Shown here: positions 1 through 11,743 of the stretch, one piece after another
Position numbering within the stretch: position 1 is the first letter of the stretch
Layout of the letters: each line of letters begins with the position of its first letter
From: Ephemerocybe angulata
Taxonomy: Eukaryota > Basidiomycota > Agaricomycetes > Agaricales > Psathyrellaceae
DNA length: 64,000 nucleotides
Reading direction: 5' to 3'
Assembly (NCBI GenBank): GCA_013368325.1
Contig: JAACJK010000012.1
Coordinates: 124,001-188,000, forward strand
Program-made: the position numbers and the translations under genes
The notes under the pieces: generated by a model
What the model saw: the letters and a program-made list of their open reading frames with translations, nothing else
Told to the model about the DNA's origin: nothing
Database searches by the model: none

Positions 1-62
1 CTGCGAATTACATACATTCCCATGCTCCAGTCCTACGAAAGACTTCTTCAACAACTGAGAAT

Positions 63-1028
63 ATGGCGGATGAAGCTTCTCGAGGCCTTCACCGCAAGGT
101 CGTTGACATCCCAGGTAGTAACGATTGTCAGATTGCGTGCCTTGGAGTAGAGATACCTTCGAGGTAATTGCATCATTTTAAACGACCAAGAGCTCCCAGT
201 AACATCGTATGTTCCGTTTGGTAGGGTTGTCGGGACTGTACGCAGGCGCGTCGCGTCGCTGGAAGATGTGTACACAGACACAGACAGTCTGAGTGACCTG
301 TCAATGGTCAGTAAAGCGCACAAACTTGGTGTAAAACGAACCGGCTCACATACTCCCACTTCAAGGAAGGAGATATAAATCTTTCGGACTTCGACGGTAT
401 GTCCTACGTTAGCGTAAGGCTCCACTTGGAACTTACACTCCTTCAGGCATCTCCGACGACCCCCCACCTCTCAGTGACGGGAGCAGCAGTTGCAGCAGCT
501 GCAGTTGCGACGAGTCTGAGAGCTGCGCTTGTGGCGATAGTTCGAGCGAGTCAAGTAGCTCATCCTACAGTCCCAGTAACAGTTCGATGTCGGACACCCC
601 ATCAGATCGAAGTGAAGATGGTTATGAATCGGAGGCTTCGTCCATGTCGGGTGTAGAATCGGGAGATAATGACTCGAGCGCCTCTCGATCAGGAGACGAC
701 GAGCCTGTCGAGATATCGGCACCTGGTCTCCCGCCCATAGTCGCATATCCGGCTCGCATCGCAGGGGGTTTTGCCTCGTTATCCGCCGATGTACCAGACG
801 TACCGACTTATGCGGGCGCTGGTCCAGTTTATGGTAAGCATTCTTTGACTAACCGGAGAAGATGAATACTAAGACTCACCTAAACCCGTGCTCTATTCCT
901 TTTCAGCTGAGCGTTTCCTTGCTTCGGTAGCCCCTCTTCGACATGGGGTCCCATTTGTCCAGACGCGTTACTATGATTCGCGGCGCCAGTGGAAGAAGAT
1001 GGATATCTCTTCACAGCGAGCGAGGTGA
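63..1028 (+). CDS. Hypothetical acidic Ser/Asp-rich protein, 5 exons
   Basis: I do not recognise this gene. Splicing 63-114, 191-306, 366-396, 447-833 and 907-1028 gives one continuous 235-residue frame ending in TGA, and all four introns are GT-AG and 51-76 nt long. The protein opens with MADEASRGLHRK. A central stretch of about 100 residues (roughly residues 70-165) is almost entirely Ser, Asp, Glu and Gly with a small Cys cluster (CSSCSCDESESCACG), so it is probably disordered and strongly acidic. The C-terminal 60 residues are ordinary in composition and end in a basic patch (QWKKMD then SSQRAR). There is no signal peptide or membrane segment. The acidic low-complexity segment resembles the tail of the gene at 8215-9716, but the folded parts do not obviously match. 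The frame check supports the model; the function is unknown. Confidence 0.6.
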
Positions 1029-4000
1029 CGCCAAGCCTCTGAGAGACGTGAAAGGGACCTAGTGCACCATACGCCCTTCTGGTACATTGTAGTGATGAAT
1101 TGTAAACGAGATTCTGCATAGTATTTACGCACCTTCGTGAATATACAATCGATACGCAAAGTGTTGGAATTGGTTGATTTGAGGTGTAGAGGCAAACTGT
1201 TGTCCGCATAAGGTGTATGCCCAACCCTATATTAGTTCTGTTCCTGCGTCAGTGTCGAGGCCAGTCATCCTTGAAAGGAGGGATACACGCTTGCACAATT
1301 ATGGCGGGGGCAAGTGAATACGCGTTTGTCGTGATCGCTCTATGTTGAAAGCAAGAGAGAGATTGAGAGTGAGCGATGGAGGAGAATATACAGATGGAGG
1401 TGAAAGGGAACAGCAGATCGCACGCGAACTGTGGGACTCGGGCGGCCCGAACGATCACTGGCGTGTTACGGCCACCAACTCTGGGTCTCGGTCAACTCCT
1501 CCCTCACCGCTATTTCTTTTTCTACGTCGCCTTTGGAGAATGCATACATCTTTAAACGGGAGATTCGATGGACAGCCATTGTTACCCCCTAGCATCCACA
1601 TCCCGCCCCGATTTGTTACTCTCTTGCCTAGGAAACGGAAAGGGGTGCTGTTCGCTCTGGGTAAGAGAGACTTGACGAGTAACCCGTGCTCCTTTTTGAC
1701 CACTACCTGCTCGTAGTAGCGTCTCCTCGATAATCCTGCACGGACTCTACGCCTGGTTCCCATCGTTCCAAACAGGCGTTTCCTGTTGATTCGTCAGCCT
1801 CGCCTTCTTCACCTACGAGAAACCTACCTCGAAGTCTCTTCGAATCAGACGGAAGTCAAGTGGCCGTACCAAAATATGGGAGATAAGAGGGGAAAGGGGA
1901 CGAGAGTTATCTGCATGGAAAGGGCGGGACGAGTAAGGGTGCGCACGAAGTACTTGGAGGTGTTTCATCTTCAGTAGGGCAACATTGTTTCTGGAAGGGG
2001 CTCAAATCCAGCAAACTTCGCTCAAGGAAAGGTTCGGCATACCCAACTGTGCATCGGAGGGATTAACCGTAACCTTACTTGGGTCTTGCATCGTTCTCAG
2101 CAGCATAGCGATGGCTGGGACAGCCCGAAACAACCACTTCTGCAGGAACACTCCAAGCGTGAAACCACCTTGGACTATCTCACCAGTCGAGGACAATCAG
2201 GTCCCAACCCGATACACCTTTCTACCCCGCGATACTTTGCCAAGTAAGTCTGTCGAGCAGCCTTTCTTGCACGCCCTCTCCGAACTAACCGTTTATCAGG
2301 TAACTTGGAGCCTGTTCTCTCTCGTTCGTATAACCACCTGTCGTTGTGATCCTTGACCAGAGGATGCCAAGCATGAAAACGTTTCTGGATCACGTTTTGT
2401 CCCCCCTCGCCTCTTCTCGATACGATTGCCAGTCCAATAGCGTGTCCGTCCAAAGCGAAGAATTCCTTGTTGTTGCACCTCGGGTGCGCCAATGGACAAA
2501 TGCCAGGCAGTCGCAGGTTCACTGAAGAAAACCCGAAGAAGAAGAAGGCACGAAAGAGGACGAAAACGAGAGGGAATACACTCTAGCAGATAGTCAAGGA
2601 CATTCTGCTTTCCGGGCTTTGCTATTCCGTCTCAACCACTCTGAGAGCCTCAATGGGTGGGGAAGCGGTCCTGACGTCAGCCACACCGCTCTTCGACGCA
2701 CCATCGAGTACATCCCTCGATAGTCTCGGGTCCATCCCCGAATGCAGCCTGAGGTTGGCCAAGTACGGGTGGAAACGAGATGCCTTTCGTGGGTCCACCG
2801 ACCACCAAGGTCATCGGGCTTGCACGAGCTGTATGTTGAACCATGTGATAGTGGTTCGAGGCCCAGCCTAATATCCGAAGTGAGTAGGAATACTCGAGAC
2901 CACGAAGTGCGAGGAGCTGATGTCCTATTTTGCAGATCTAGAGCTGAAACAGCGTTCGTTTGCACGTCCACAATTCGTGGGCGCAATTGAGTCTAGACCA
3001 TCCGGATAGAAACCAAGGACAGGCCTGAAGCGGGCACCAGGTGGTGACGAACTTGTTTTAACGAGGATAAGGCGGCTCGTAGGTCATGATCTTGCGGACT
3101 ACGAATTACCGCGGAGCGTTGTTAAGACTAGACGATCGCGGGTGATTGGTATAGGGTGAGTCTCGAATGTTTTTCATGCAGGCGCTTATCTGACTGGTAG
3201 GGTCAAGGGAACATCACGTCAGAAATGGATGCCTGCTGGGTTCCTGTAGTCGCGAATATGAAATATGAACGGTGGGTACTTATCTGAAGCTGGTTTTCAT
3301 CATTGACCTATCAGGCATCATTCCAGAAGACGTCAGGGCACACGCGCTGCAGCAATAACCTTCTTATGGTCCCATCGCCCTCGGTGCTTTGCAGCACTGG
3401 GCCTACGTCGGAATATAGCCCCAGTCTGTGTTGAACGATATTCGTGCCCAACCGCACTAAAGAAACTTTGCCAATCTTTATCGTGGCTTTAAAGAGCTAG
3501 ATGCCCTGGGCGATAATCCAGAGAGCCCATCGTGCGTACTCTTCGAAGTAAAATCGCTATCAGCAGGGTACGTCTTCGGGCACAACATCGGATTAGAGGA
3601 CTTACGAAACTCTCAGCCAATCCAGTCGCGATCTAACCGATTGACAGCAGCCTGCTGCACGCGTCCTGACGACCGAAAGTGTTGAGTTCAACAAGAAAAC
3701 AAATGCAACGGTGCGGTGGGGATATGCCAACAGCGATAGATATTCTAACAGAGCCTCGCTTAGCAGAAAAGCATCTCATTCTTGTACCCAAAGCGTAGAC
3801 TCACCATCGCTCGAATACAATGGAAAGTGTTGACCACTGCTCATGCCTGAAGCATCCCTCGAGACGAGACCAGCACATTGAACGTAGATGAGGTCTTCGC
3901 ACACGAGATAGTTTGGCCGTTTCACGGAAGCATCTTTCTAGGGGGACAGTGGTGAGGGTCTCTCTATTAACCACTGTAACTTATCGCTTACCGAGGTTGA

Positions 4001-4689
4001 AAGGAAGATAGAACCCCAATTCTCATGACGGCCTTCGTAGGGGGATGAAAGAGAGGTCCCTAATTGTCCAAAAAGCCGTTCCATCGCTACTGCTTGAAAT
4101 TGGTTCTTCTCTTTCTCAATGACGCGCACCCATATCATCAGGAAGTCTTTGCTGATAAGTGCAATTTGAAGGCGGCCGTCAGAGAATGTGTATCCGACCA
4201 AGAAATTTGGTTTAGGGGGGACCGGCGGTATACCACAGAACCCTCATGGACAGCCGAAGAGAAGGTAGGCATAGGAACGTGTCAAGATGAAGGAATAAGA
4301 AAAGGGTAGTCCGACAGGAAAGGGAATAAGAGGGTCCAAACGTCGTTCTTTATCGGTCCGTCAGGTTAGACTCAATCCATTCGTAGTGATCCTCGAAACG
4401 GCTGCTGATCTTGGACACATACTCACCCTCTTTTTTTTTGGCTACCAATATCGATCAAATCAGGACCATCATCCCGTTTGTTTAGACTCGGTGTCAGGCA
4501 CATCTTCTTGTCTTCCTCCTCCCACCAACTACTCAGTCTCCACGCCCTCTAAACTGTTTCGTCTGTCGTCACCGAGCCTCCAGCTCTGTCATGAAATCAG
4601 ATACGAACCTCACAAGAGAAGGTGCGAGAAATAAAGACTTATATATACCCGAATACTCACTCTGGCCCCAAGCCATCGTGGCATATAGG
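1029..4689. other. Gene-poor stretch with possible exon fragments
   Basis: I could not assemble a full gene here. Short plus-strand stretches look protein-like and have splice-like ends, for example 2100-2250, 2362-2520 and 2530-2710. The last of these reads as a Glu/Lys-rich segment followed by a more normal one. They are separated by stops and do not join in phase. This may be a decayed gene or one whose exons I failed to join. From 3000 to 4560 I see no coding signal worth reporting. Confidence 0.3.
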
Positions 4690-5894
4690 CAAGCGATCCA
4701 CCATCTTCGAGAGAGGACGCGGGGAAGATGGGACCTCAAAACTCAATACCAGGCGACCATGAGGACGACCTTTGTGTGGTTCTACCTCAAGACAAAGTAT
4801 TCAACACAACAGTCGCGCAACACGATCGGCACCAGGATCTTCAGAGAGGTCCGTAAAATGCGGGAAGAGGGTCTGACAACAGGACCGTCTGACGACAAAG
4901 TCCGAACTCCTCCTCCTGTGCATTCGACCGGTTCGGTTGTGAGGAAGACCCCGATATTCGCCACAAGCTGTCACAATGTGGCCTATTGGTTGGAATACGA
5001 CCCGTTCCAGGACAGATTCAAAGTTCAAGGCGCCCCACCATCCTTTGGCACCCATCCAGGATCTGCTAGCACCCCAACATCGCCACATTACATCCCCCTA
5101 TCGCCGGCGTTCATTAATGTGAAGCTATTCGGTGACCTGTTCGGAACAGGGTTCTTCGAAATCACTGCCCCTTGGACGCATTCCCGCGAAGTTTCAATGC
5201 GGTTGCTTCACAGCGAAGGTCATACTCTGAGGAAAGGGACTGTCGATTCCTCCGTGTCCGGATCGAGATACGACAAGGTGACTGTGTGTCAATTGCCGTT
5301 GGACACGTTCACAGGTCTAGGGACATGGGACCTGCAAGGTGAGAATATATCCCATATACCGAATCATCTTGTGGAGCTGACCTTCTGGTGTTTCCCTTAC
5401 AGGCGCTATGATAACGTTGGATCTAGATTTGAATGACCATGGTACCTTCATGATGAACGCGCTCAACGTTGTTCTTCCCTACATCCAACCGGTCACCCAC
5501 TTGACCCTATCTTTCAGATTTCCCGCAAACCTTGAAAGGTTGAGACAAAGTTTCATGGCAGGTCTAGCCACTATGTCGACCGGCATCGGTTTCGCTCTCA
5601 CAGCAACCGAATCGCTAGTCGTGCCCGAGGAGATGGCGTCGAGTGCTCCTTTCATCTACGAAGGCATTATCACCTTTCCTGATACCAAGCTCATCGGGTC
5701 GTTCGATTTTCTCGACATTCCAAACACAAGCCAGAGGACGCCTTACACGATGGAAACCAATCTCTATATTACTGGAGTAGACGATCTGAACAGTCACCAC
5801 GGTACGATATCAAGTGATTTAATGAGCTGCGACTGTCAAACTTGTAGAGACCCCGATAGGAACGCTCGTTCAGAGCCTTACCTTCGAGGAGTAG
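4690..5894 (+). CDS. Hypothetical orphan protein, 5' end uncertain
   Basis: I do not recognise this gene. The well-supported part is a long open frame up to 5338, a GT-AG intron at 5339-5402, an exon 5403-5801, a second intron 5802-5847 and a short last exon ending in TAG at 5892-5894; the joins keep phase. The middle of the protein has alternating hydrophobic strands (for example LDLDLNDHGTFMMNALNVVL) and a segment reading LTLSFRFPANLERLRQ. It resembles a beta-rich or repeat-type globular domain rather than an enzyme I can name. Upstream of about 4883 two frames compete and joining them would need an intron of only 34 nt, which is short even for a fungus. The N-terminus, and possibly integrity, are therefore unresolved. 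No signal peptide or transmembrane segment is visible. Confidence 0.45.
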
Positions 5895-6739
5895 TCCAAA
5901 GTTCATATCCCATCGACTCAGCAACACGTTACGCGGCCCCCAACTGTGTTTTATAATCATCGTCGGGTAAGCCATTCCCTCGCACAACACACCACCCACG
6001 TCATACTTAAAATATGTTACAGCCAATGCGCCAAGGGTCAATGCTGGATAACGGGATGGTGCGCTTCGTGAAACATGTTCACGACGTGTGGTTACATTTC
6101 AAACCAATGTTCTTGGTGAACGAAACATCTTGGAGTCGTGCGAGTTTGTACATACCTAACGGTCTTCGATCTGTGAATTGCCCAACTCATTCGTCAGGTC
6201 GTCGTTCGTACTGGCAAACGATATGAACATAAAAGCGTGGACTCGGTGTCGGAATTCCCGGTACTCGAAGAACTACCTATCGAACACACTCTAGAGCCGA
6301 CGCAATCAAGGGAGAGCACCTATTCTCAGAGGTCACACGCGTACTAACTGCGTTTCAGAGCAAAGGTCGCATTTACCATACGCATGGCATGTCATCTAAG
6401 CCTCATGAACCAGCAAACCGCCAGATCATTTGGAGAAGGTAGGGACGCGGCAAGGATGCACTTGGTTCGCACCTCAAAATCACAAGACATCGGAGAAATC
6501 ATTGTGCCAGTACGCTAGACAGAGCGACACTAGAACCAAGGGAAATAATACCAATAATCCCATTCCTCCGGTTCAAATATACCTAGATGATGCCTCGCTT
6601 GGTCCTCAGGTTCGTCGAGGTTTTCAGCCATCCAGCTAATTTCAAACCTGATGTCTTCTGCTCTTGCTTTGGCGTATATAGCATGCTCAAGCTCCAGTTT
6701 CAAAGCTAGCGAGTCGCTGCCTTGGGTGGATACCGCTCG
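5895..6739. other. Intergenic, no gene recognised
   Basis: A GT-AG-like pair (about 5967 to 6022) suggests a possible further downstream exon of the preceding gene or an alternative 3' end. The flanking frames are short and I see no recognisable product. Confidence 0.3.
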
Positions 6740-7695
6740 TCAGCTGGGGAATTTCATTGGGTTGGGTCGATGGACATGCTCACCTCCGTGAGGAAGTACC
6801 CAGCAACACCGATCTTTAACGAAACGGCGACCAAGCACCACTGCTGGACGAAGGGACTTGATATCGAAACGAAATCCCTTAGCTTCATATTTGGCTTTCC
6901 ACGAGGGGTTCCATTCGCGTCCTAGGCCTAAGCGAGTGGACGGATACGAGACGCGCTTGACAAACGTCGATAATGGGAAGACGGAGACTGCTTCGTCATG
7001 ACTGACATAATTCATTACAGCCGCTTAGCTGTCGTCAATTCGTGGTCTGCGTAATAAGAGGAGCTAATAGCTTACTGAAATGGTAAGAGAAGAGCATGTG
7101 ATGGATCGGGTTTTGTGCCACAACTGAAATTTGTACTTTCAAACGATCAACCCCTCGTATGGCACGAAAAAGCCTCTTTTCAAAATCGAATATCTCGAGG
7201 ATGCCGTTTTTACCTCCTCCTTTACAGAATTGGGCTGTACTCGACAGAGCGAAAATGTCCGCCAGCAGTGGGTAATCCTCCTTCCTGCCGGGCTTCTTCT
7301 CCACGATACCCCTGCCCCTCCAGGTAATTGACCAAGGACAACACCCCTCCTACCCTGGTGAGGATATCCAAGTCGGACGAGGCTGCCGGCTCCATTCTGT
7401 CGAGGAAACGTATTGCTTGCGATCCCGATACAATAGCTCCGGTAAAAGCCAGCATGCATCTGAATTCCAGAGAAGTGTTGAACCACATCGAAAAGAAGTC
7501 GTCTATCTTCCAAGCCGTGTCCTTGTAGATGTCGGTGATTTCTTTCAGAAGGGATGAAGCGGATGCAAGGCTAACGAAATCCGATATCGCCATGCTATCG
7601 AATAAATGCATCCTTCGGGATGGTTTCATTCGAAGCAGAAATTTTTCGAAAGGAGAGAAGTGATTAGCACGAGGGGATATATGGAGAGACGACAT
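6740..7695 (-). pseudogene. Nucleotidyltransferase-like family protein, frameshifted (copy A)
   Basis: This is the first of three relatives in the window (others at 9979-11166 and 29965-31003). The N-terminal exon, read from ATG at 7695, carries the family core FRCMLAFTGAIVSGSQAIRF followed by SSDLDI. The Gly-Ser pair and the Asp-x-Asp pair have the spacing of the nucleotidyltransferase-fold signature hGS...DhD; assigning that fold is my inference. After LEGQG the frame must shift by one base near 7317 to continue as VEKKPGRKEDYPLLADIF, and no intron fits, so I read it as a single-base indel. A clean 48-nt GT-AG intron then joins FSYHF to TAVMNYVSHDEA, the family's conserved MN motif, and the C-terminal part follows (KYEAKGFRF). 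One indel in an otherwise intact reading frame means either a very recent pseudogene or an assembly error. Confidence 0.55.
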
Positions 7696-8148
7696 ACTGT
7701 CTTCACACAGGCGTTAAGCGCCTCTTATAAGCGCCAAACAGGTCGCAAATGGGTACTTTGATCGGATGTTTCTATCCGGAGATATGGATATATCCGGCTA
7801 AATGCCTCGCCTACTCGGGGTCGACATCGATCACACCGTCTCCATCGGTCGCTACCACGCTACTATCAATGATGGTCCATACCTCACCCTCAGGATTGCA
7901 AGTATCGCTGGCGATTGCGATATTGTTTCCCATTTCGATTCATCCTTCACCCTCAAATCGCGTCTCACCTGCGGTAGCGACACCGTTGGCATCCCCACTT
8001 CAAGACAGGCTGTGCTGAACACGGCGATGTAACCTATCTGCAGCTGAGCTCGTATTGTTGATAGGCACACTACCAGCTGGGTGGGTTGGGAGGTGGGGTG
8101 GAGTAGAAGGTGTGGGGGTTCTGTGACCTGATTGGGACGCCCCAAAAC

Positions 8149-8156
8149 CTATAAAG
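8149..8156 (+). promoter_or_regulatory. TATA-like box
   Basis: CTATAAAG lies about 60 bp upstream of the ATG at 8215 and fits a core promoter for that gene. Confidence 0.4.
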
Positions 8157-8214
8157 GTATGTTCCCAATGCCATCTCTATCGTCTCGTCAACAGTCCAAC
8201 GGACCTGCGTTCTA

Positions 8215-9716
8215 ATGGCAGCCACTATCGAAGATGTCAAGAAGCTGGCTAGAATGAAGTTTTCCTCGCAGCAGGTTACCCTTCGTGAACTACTTCTGGG
8301 TTTAGAGAAGGGCACGGAAGTCTTCTCTCTCAAAAGGTCCCAGCAGTTTCCCAGTAATTTCATTGTGAGTAAATCGATACGTATGATGAACTCAAAGTTA
8401 TGCTACGCATGTATCAAAGGTCTGGAATAACAGTCAAGACGACTACGTTGTGTGTTCACATGCATTCGTGATCAAATACGCGTCCTCTTTGGACACGGGG
8501 AACTTCTGTCCTGATAATGCCAAACCCCCGGAGTGGCTGCGAGAGCAAATGAGGTGTGTTCATCATTTGGATTGGCAGTGGCACTCATATTCCTGTTTTA
8601 ATGTCTCCCAATCAACAGGAGGCGCGAACCGGGACTCACATGCCAAGTTTCCTTGACTTTCGATGCACGAGTAGATTCGGATTTGCATAATCATCTCTCG
8701 GTGAGGTGTCTACATCGTAGGTTATCACAGACGAGATGCTCATATTACTAGATTATCGAAGAATGGGGGAAAGGACCGGCCGGGTTTCCGACAGAAGGAA
8801 AGTCTCGAAACCCATGGAACTCACCTGCGTCCGTTTCAGCCGGTCAACGCTTTGCGGTCGCTTCGAACATTTTCCAGAAGAGAACAGGGTACAACGTCAA
8901 GGACGATCGGTACGAAGTCCCATACGACGTGCATCCCTGGGTCTCCCAGGCTACTGTGCCTCACAATCCTTCATGGATCCCGAATCCAAACCTTGTCCGA
9001 GTGATGCACAAGCGCAGGAACGATATGCTAGAGCCTATCGAGAAATCATCCAATCCCAAACTAGACGCAGGAGATGTGGTTTCGATGACCTTCAAGATTG
9101 TGTTCAGTGCGACGGGATTGTTCTGGAATATGTCCTTCACGCCAATCCAAGTTATACGTATGGGACAGATAAAAAACTCGGAGATCGAAGCCAGTGGGCA
9201 TGCAGAAGATCATGCGAAGCTGTTTCTTCCTAAAGCTGGTGATAGGTTACGCGCCTTCATATGTAAGAAATATGGCAGATGAAACTGGCTACGTGCTCTA
9301 ACCACCGCTTTTTCTTTGTAGCCGACAACGACCAGAGTCCAGCGGGCAGAGGAATTTCTCCAACGTCCCAATTAACACCTCTGAGTGACCTGGAGAACGA
9401 CGAGAATGGTTCGGCCGACGACAACGCCTCCGAATCTGATATCGGCTCGGGCAGCGCAAACGGCAGTGGAAGAAGGAGCAATACTCCCTCGTCGGACGAT
9501 GGTGACTTGACACACACCGAAGAGGAGACCGACCGCACTGAGTCGACCGAGCTTTCGGAAGAGGAGAACCAGATAAGATTCAAGACGGAGGTTGTAACCG
9601 AAGGGGAAGTGCAAATGGAGGGCATGAATAGCAGCCAAAGAGGACATGTCAGAGGGACCAAACGCGCAGCAGTTAACAAGAATACGCGTTCTGTGAAGGC
9701 CAAGACCGTAGAGTAA
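8215..9716 (+). CDS. Hypothetical protein with conserved globular core and acidic tail, 5 exons
   Basis: I do not recognise the function. Exons 8215-8364, 8420-8553, 8619-8700, 8752-9262 and 9322-9716 join in phase with four GT-AG introns of 50-65 nt, giving one frame from ATG to TAA. The N-terminal 50 residues are charged (MAATIEDVKKLARMKF). The core, about residues 50-290, looks folded: it contains VVCSHAFVIKYASSLDTG, a Trp/Pro-rich segment (HPWVSQATVPHNPSWIPNP) and a beta-like block VSMTFKIVFSATGLFWNMSF followed by TPIQVIRM. The last 130 residues are acidic, Ser-rich and low in complexity, then end in a basic stretch (KRAAVNKNTRSVKAKT) that could act as a nuclear localisation signal. Proteins with this core occur, to my knowledge, as uncharacterised families in mushrooms. 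The gene sits just upstream of a nucleotidyltransferase-like gene on the same strand. Confidence 0.75.
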
Positions 9717-9922
9717 CGAGCCAGAGATCTTGTATCCCGATCTGCCAATGTATGCTGATCCATTCTGGATATACTGGCACCCATCTGAGATAGCGACACC
9801 GACGTTCATATATGGTAGTAGGGTCTGCAATTTTCATCTCGATTCCGACCTTACTAATCACATGATACTCGACAATGGTATCACCATGATGACTAGTATA
9901 GATAGACTTGCGAGACAGAACC

Positions 9923-9930
9923 TATAAATA
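9923..9930 (+). promoter_or_regulatory. TATA box
   Basis: TATAAATA lies about 50 bp upstream of the ATG at 9979, a good position for the core promoter of the next gene. Confidence 0.45.
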
Positions 9931-9978
9931 AGGGGACATTCGTAGCGTTCCGACCAGTTCCAACAAACATACCCAAGG

Positions 9979-11166
9979 ATGGATTCAGGAGTATCACTCA
10001 GTCGATTTGCAGGTGGGTATATGATACCCAATGCCTTTGGCCAAGTATACCGCTAACTCCGATCATCTAGGCACGACCGAACATCCTTTCCCTTTCGACA
10101 TTCAACATATTGTGATGTCCTATCTCACTCTCAGAGATTTGAGAGCCTTACATGAGGTGGCCTCGCTCGGCGGCGCCATTCGGGAGCACCTTCGCCTCCG
10201 CGTAACCAAGTTGCTGGTGTCGTTTGAGCTCGTAGGCCCAGACACCCTCGAGGTCATGAAATCCTCCGACACTGTGGTTTCTGGATCAGCCGCACTTGAA
10301 CTAGTCGTTCCTGGTACCTGCGTACCTAATGACTTAAACATGTATTGTCCTGCAGGGAGAAGCTCAGAGATGATCACGCATCTCCTCCTTCACCAATACG
10401 TACCAGTGGGCAATACTCCGAGTGTCCACGAACCGACTCAGGGTCAATCCGATCACCACTATCGAGTTCATAATGGAGTCCGACGTTTATTCAGGTTCTC
10501 GCACCTCAAACGTCCTCTCACCCTGACACTGATTGAGTCGGTATCCGAGTCATCTCTGCTACCCATCTTCTTTTTTCACAGCACGTATGTAATGAACTAT
10601 TGCTCATCGTCGGAAATCACTTGCCTGTATCCTGAGATGACACACAATGCTAAAGGTGCGCCTGAAGGGTTCAAAGAGTAACTCAAAGCCTAACGACAAT
10701 ATGATCTGTAGGCTTGCACAACAGATCCGAAGCATTCGAGCTACTCCACAAGAATGGGACTCTGCGTCGATGGGACGAGTGCGGGATAGATATCGTGTGG
10801 AATTGTGAGATGTGGCACAATGATCACAGCGCGAAAGGAGCCTCGGTCTATTATCCGGGCGAATGCCAGAGGGTAGTGCGAACCATCGGCGACGATCTTG
10901 CACTTCGCATGAAGTACGAAACTGAAAACTCCGAGTCAACATCGCGTGTACCCAACGTCGAATGGCGTCTGGGTTTTTTTGCCTGGCAAGTCAGAGGAGC
11001 TATGCATCATGACACACAGGTCCTGGTGGACTTACAAACTGGAACCTCTCGAAGATACAGCAACAACGAGAAAAGCCGCAAATGGCTCAGCTGGGAATCG
11101 TTTTGGGAATTGTGTACTATAAACACCAAGACCCTCCAAGAGGCAAGGAGGGAAGGATATCCTTGA
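9979..11166 (+). CDS. Nucleotidyltransferase-like family protein (copy B), 3 exons
   Basis: Exons 9979-10012, 10071-10655 and 10712-11166 join in phase into 357 residues, and both introns are GT-AG. The protein begins MDSGVSLSRFAG and then has an F-box-like helical segment (PFDIQHIVMSYLTLRDLRAL). The family core follows: VVSGSAALELVVPG, then NDLNMYC where copy A has SDLDIL. The second acidic residue expected of a nucleotidyltransferase is therefore Asn here, which would weaken or abolish metal binding. Next come the conserved FFFHSTYVMNYCSSS motif and a C-terminal Trp-rich region. No signal peptide is present. In the mushroom relatives I know, the order is the same (GS motif, DLD motif, FHST..MN motif). 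The biochemical role is unknown; fold assignment rests on motif spacing only. This is the only one of the three copies that reads through without disruption. Confidence 0.7.
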
Positions 11167-11743
11167 GCAGTAAAGGAGTTGGGCAAGGAGCGGCAATACA
11201 CAATGATGGGAGCAATATGCTAGAACAGCAGGACGTCGAACCACTATAATATAAAAAATACGATTCCGAGGCATTCATGACTCGGGTACTTTGCAGTCGG
11301 GGTGAGGTTCGATGGCGCCAATCTTTTCCCCCGCCGGTTGACGCTGTGCTCCGCTGGGGGTTGCCGTGATGATCATACGGGATATGCCGAAGTGTATCAG
11401 CCACCAACTGAGGCGCGAAGGTGTCGTTCACCACCATGCCATTTCTCTGTGCCCACTCATATTTACGCCTGTCTAATGATCTAATCTACGCTATCAAGGA
11501 ACTCCAACTGATATCAAAACAGAGCCCATGCCCAACACCTATCGGGACACCGGTCTTCAAGTTGCACGCACACCCAAAGCGCACACATCCCGCGCAGAGA
11601 TAACGACAGCCACCCTCCTCACCTTGCTCCTCTCCCTCACCCGAGCAGGTCACCTGTGGCAACTGTAGTTTCGTGCGTGCTGGTCGATGAGAATACGCGT
11701 GTTTGGAGTACCCCTTCCATCCTCGTCCTCATCCTCAAAATAA
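11167..11743. other. Intergenic region containing a dispersed repeat
   Basis: No gene is evident. The stretch carries one copy of the repeat described at 11411-11505. Confidence 0.5.
11411..11505 (-). repeat. Dispersed repeat, copy 1 (partner at 43649-43748)
   Basis: Read on the minus strand, this segment matches the plus strand at about 43649-43748 over some 95 bp with only scattered differences. Shared blocks include AATGGCATGGTGGTGAACGA, GTAAATATGAGTG and ATTAGACAG. The similarity is visible by eye. It is too long to be chance and points to a short dispersed element or two arms of a larger decayed one. Confidence 0.7.
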
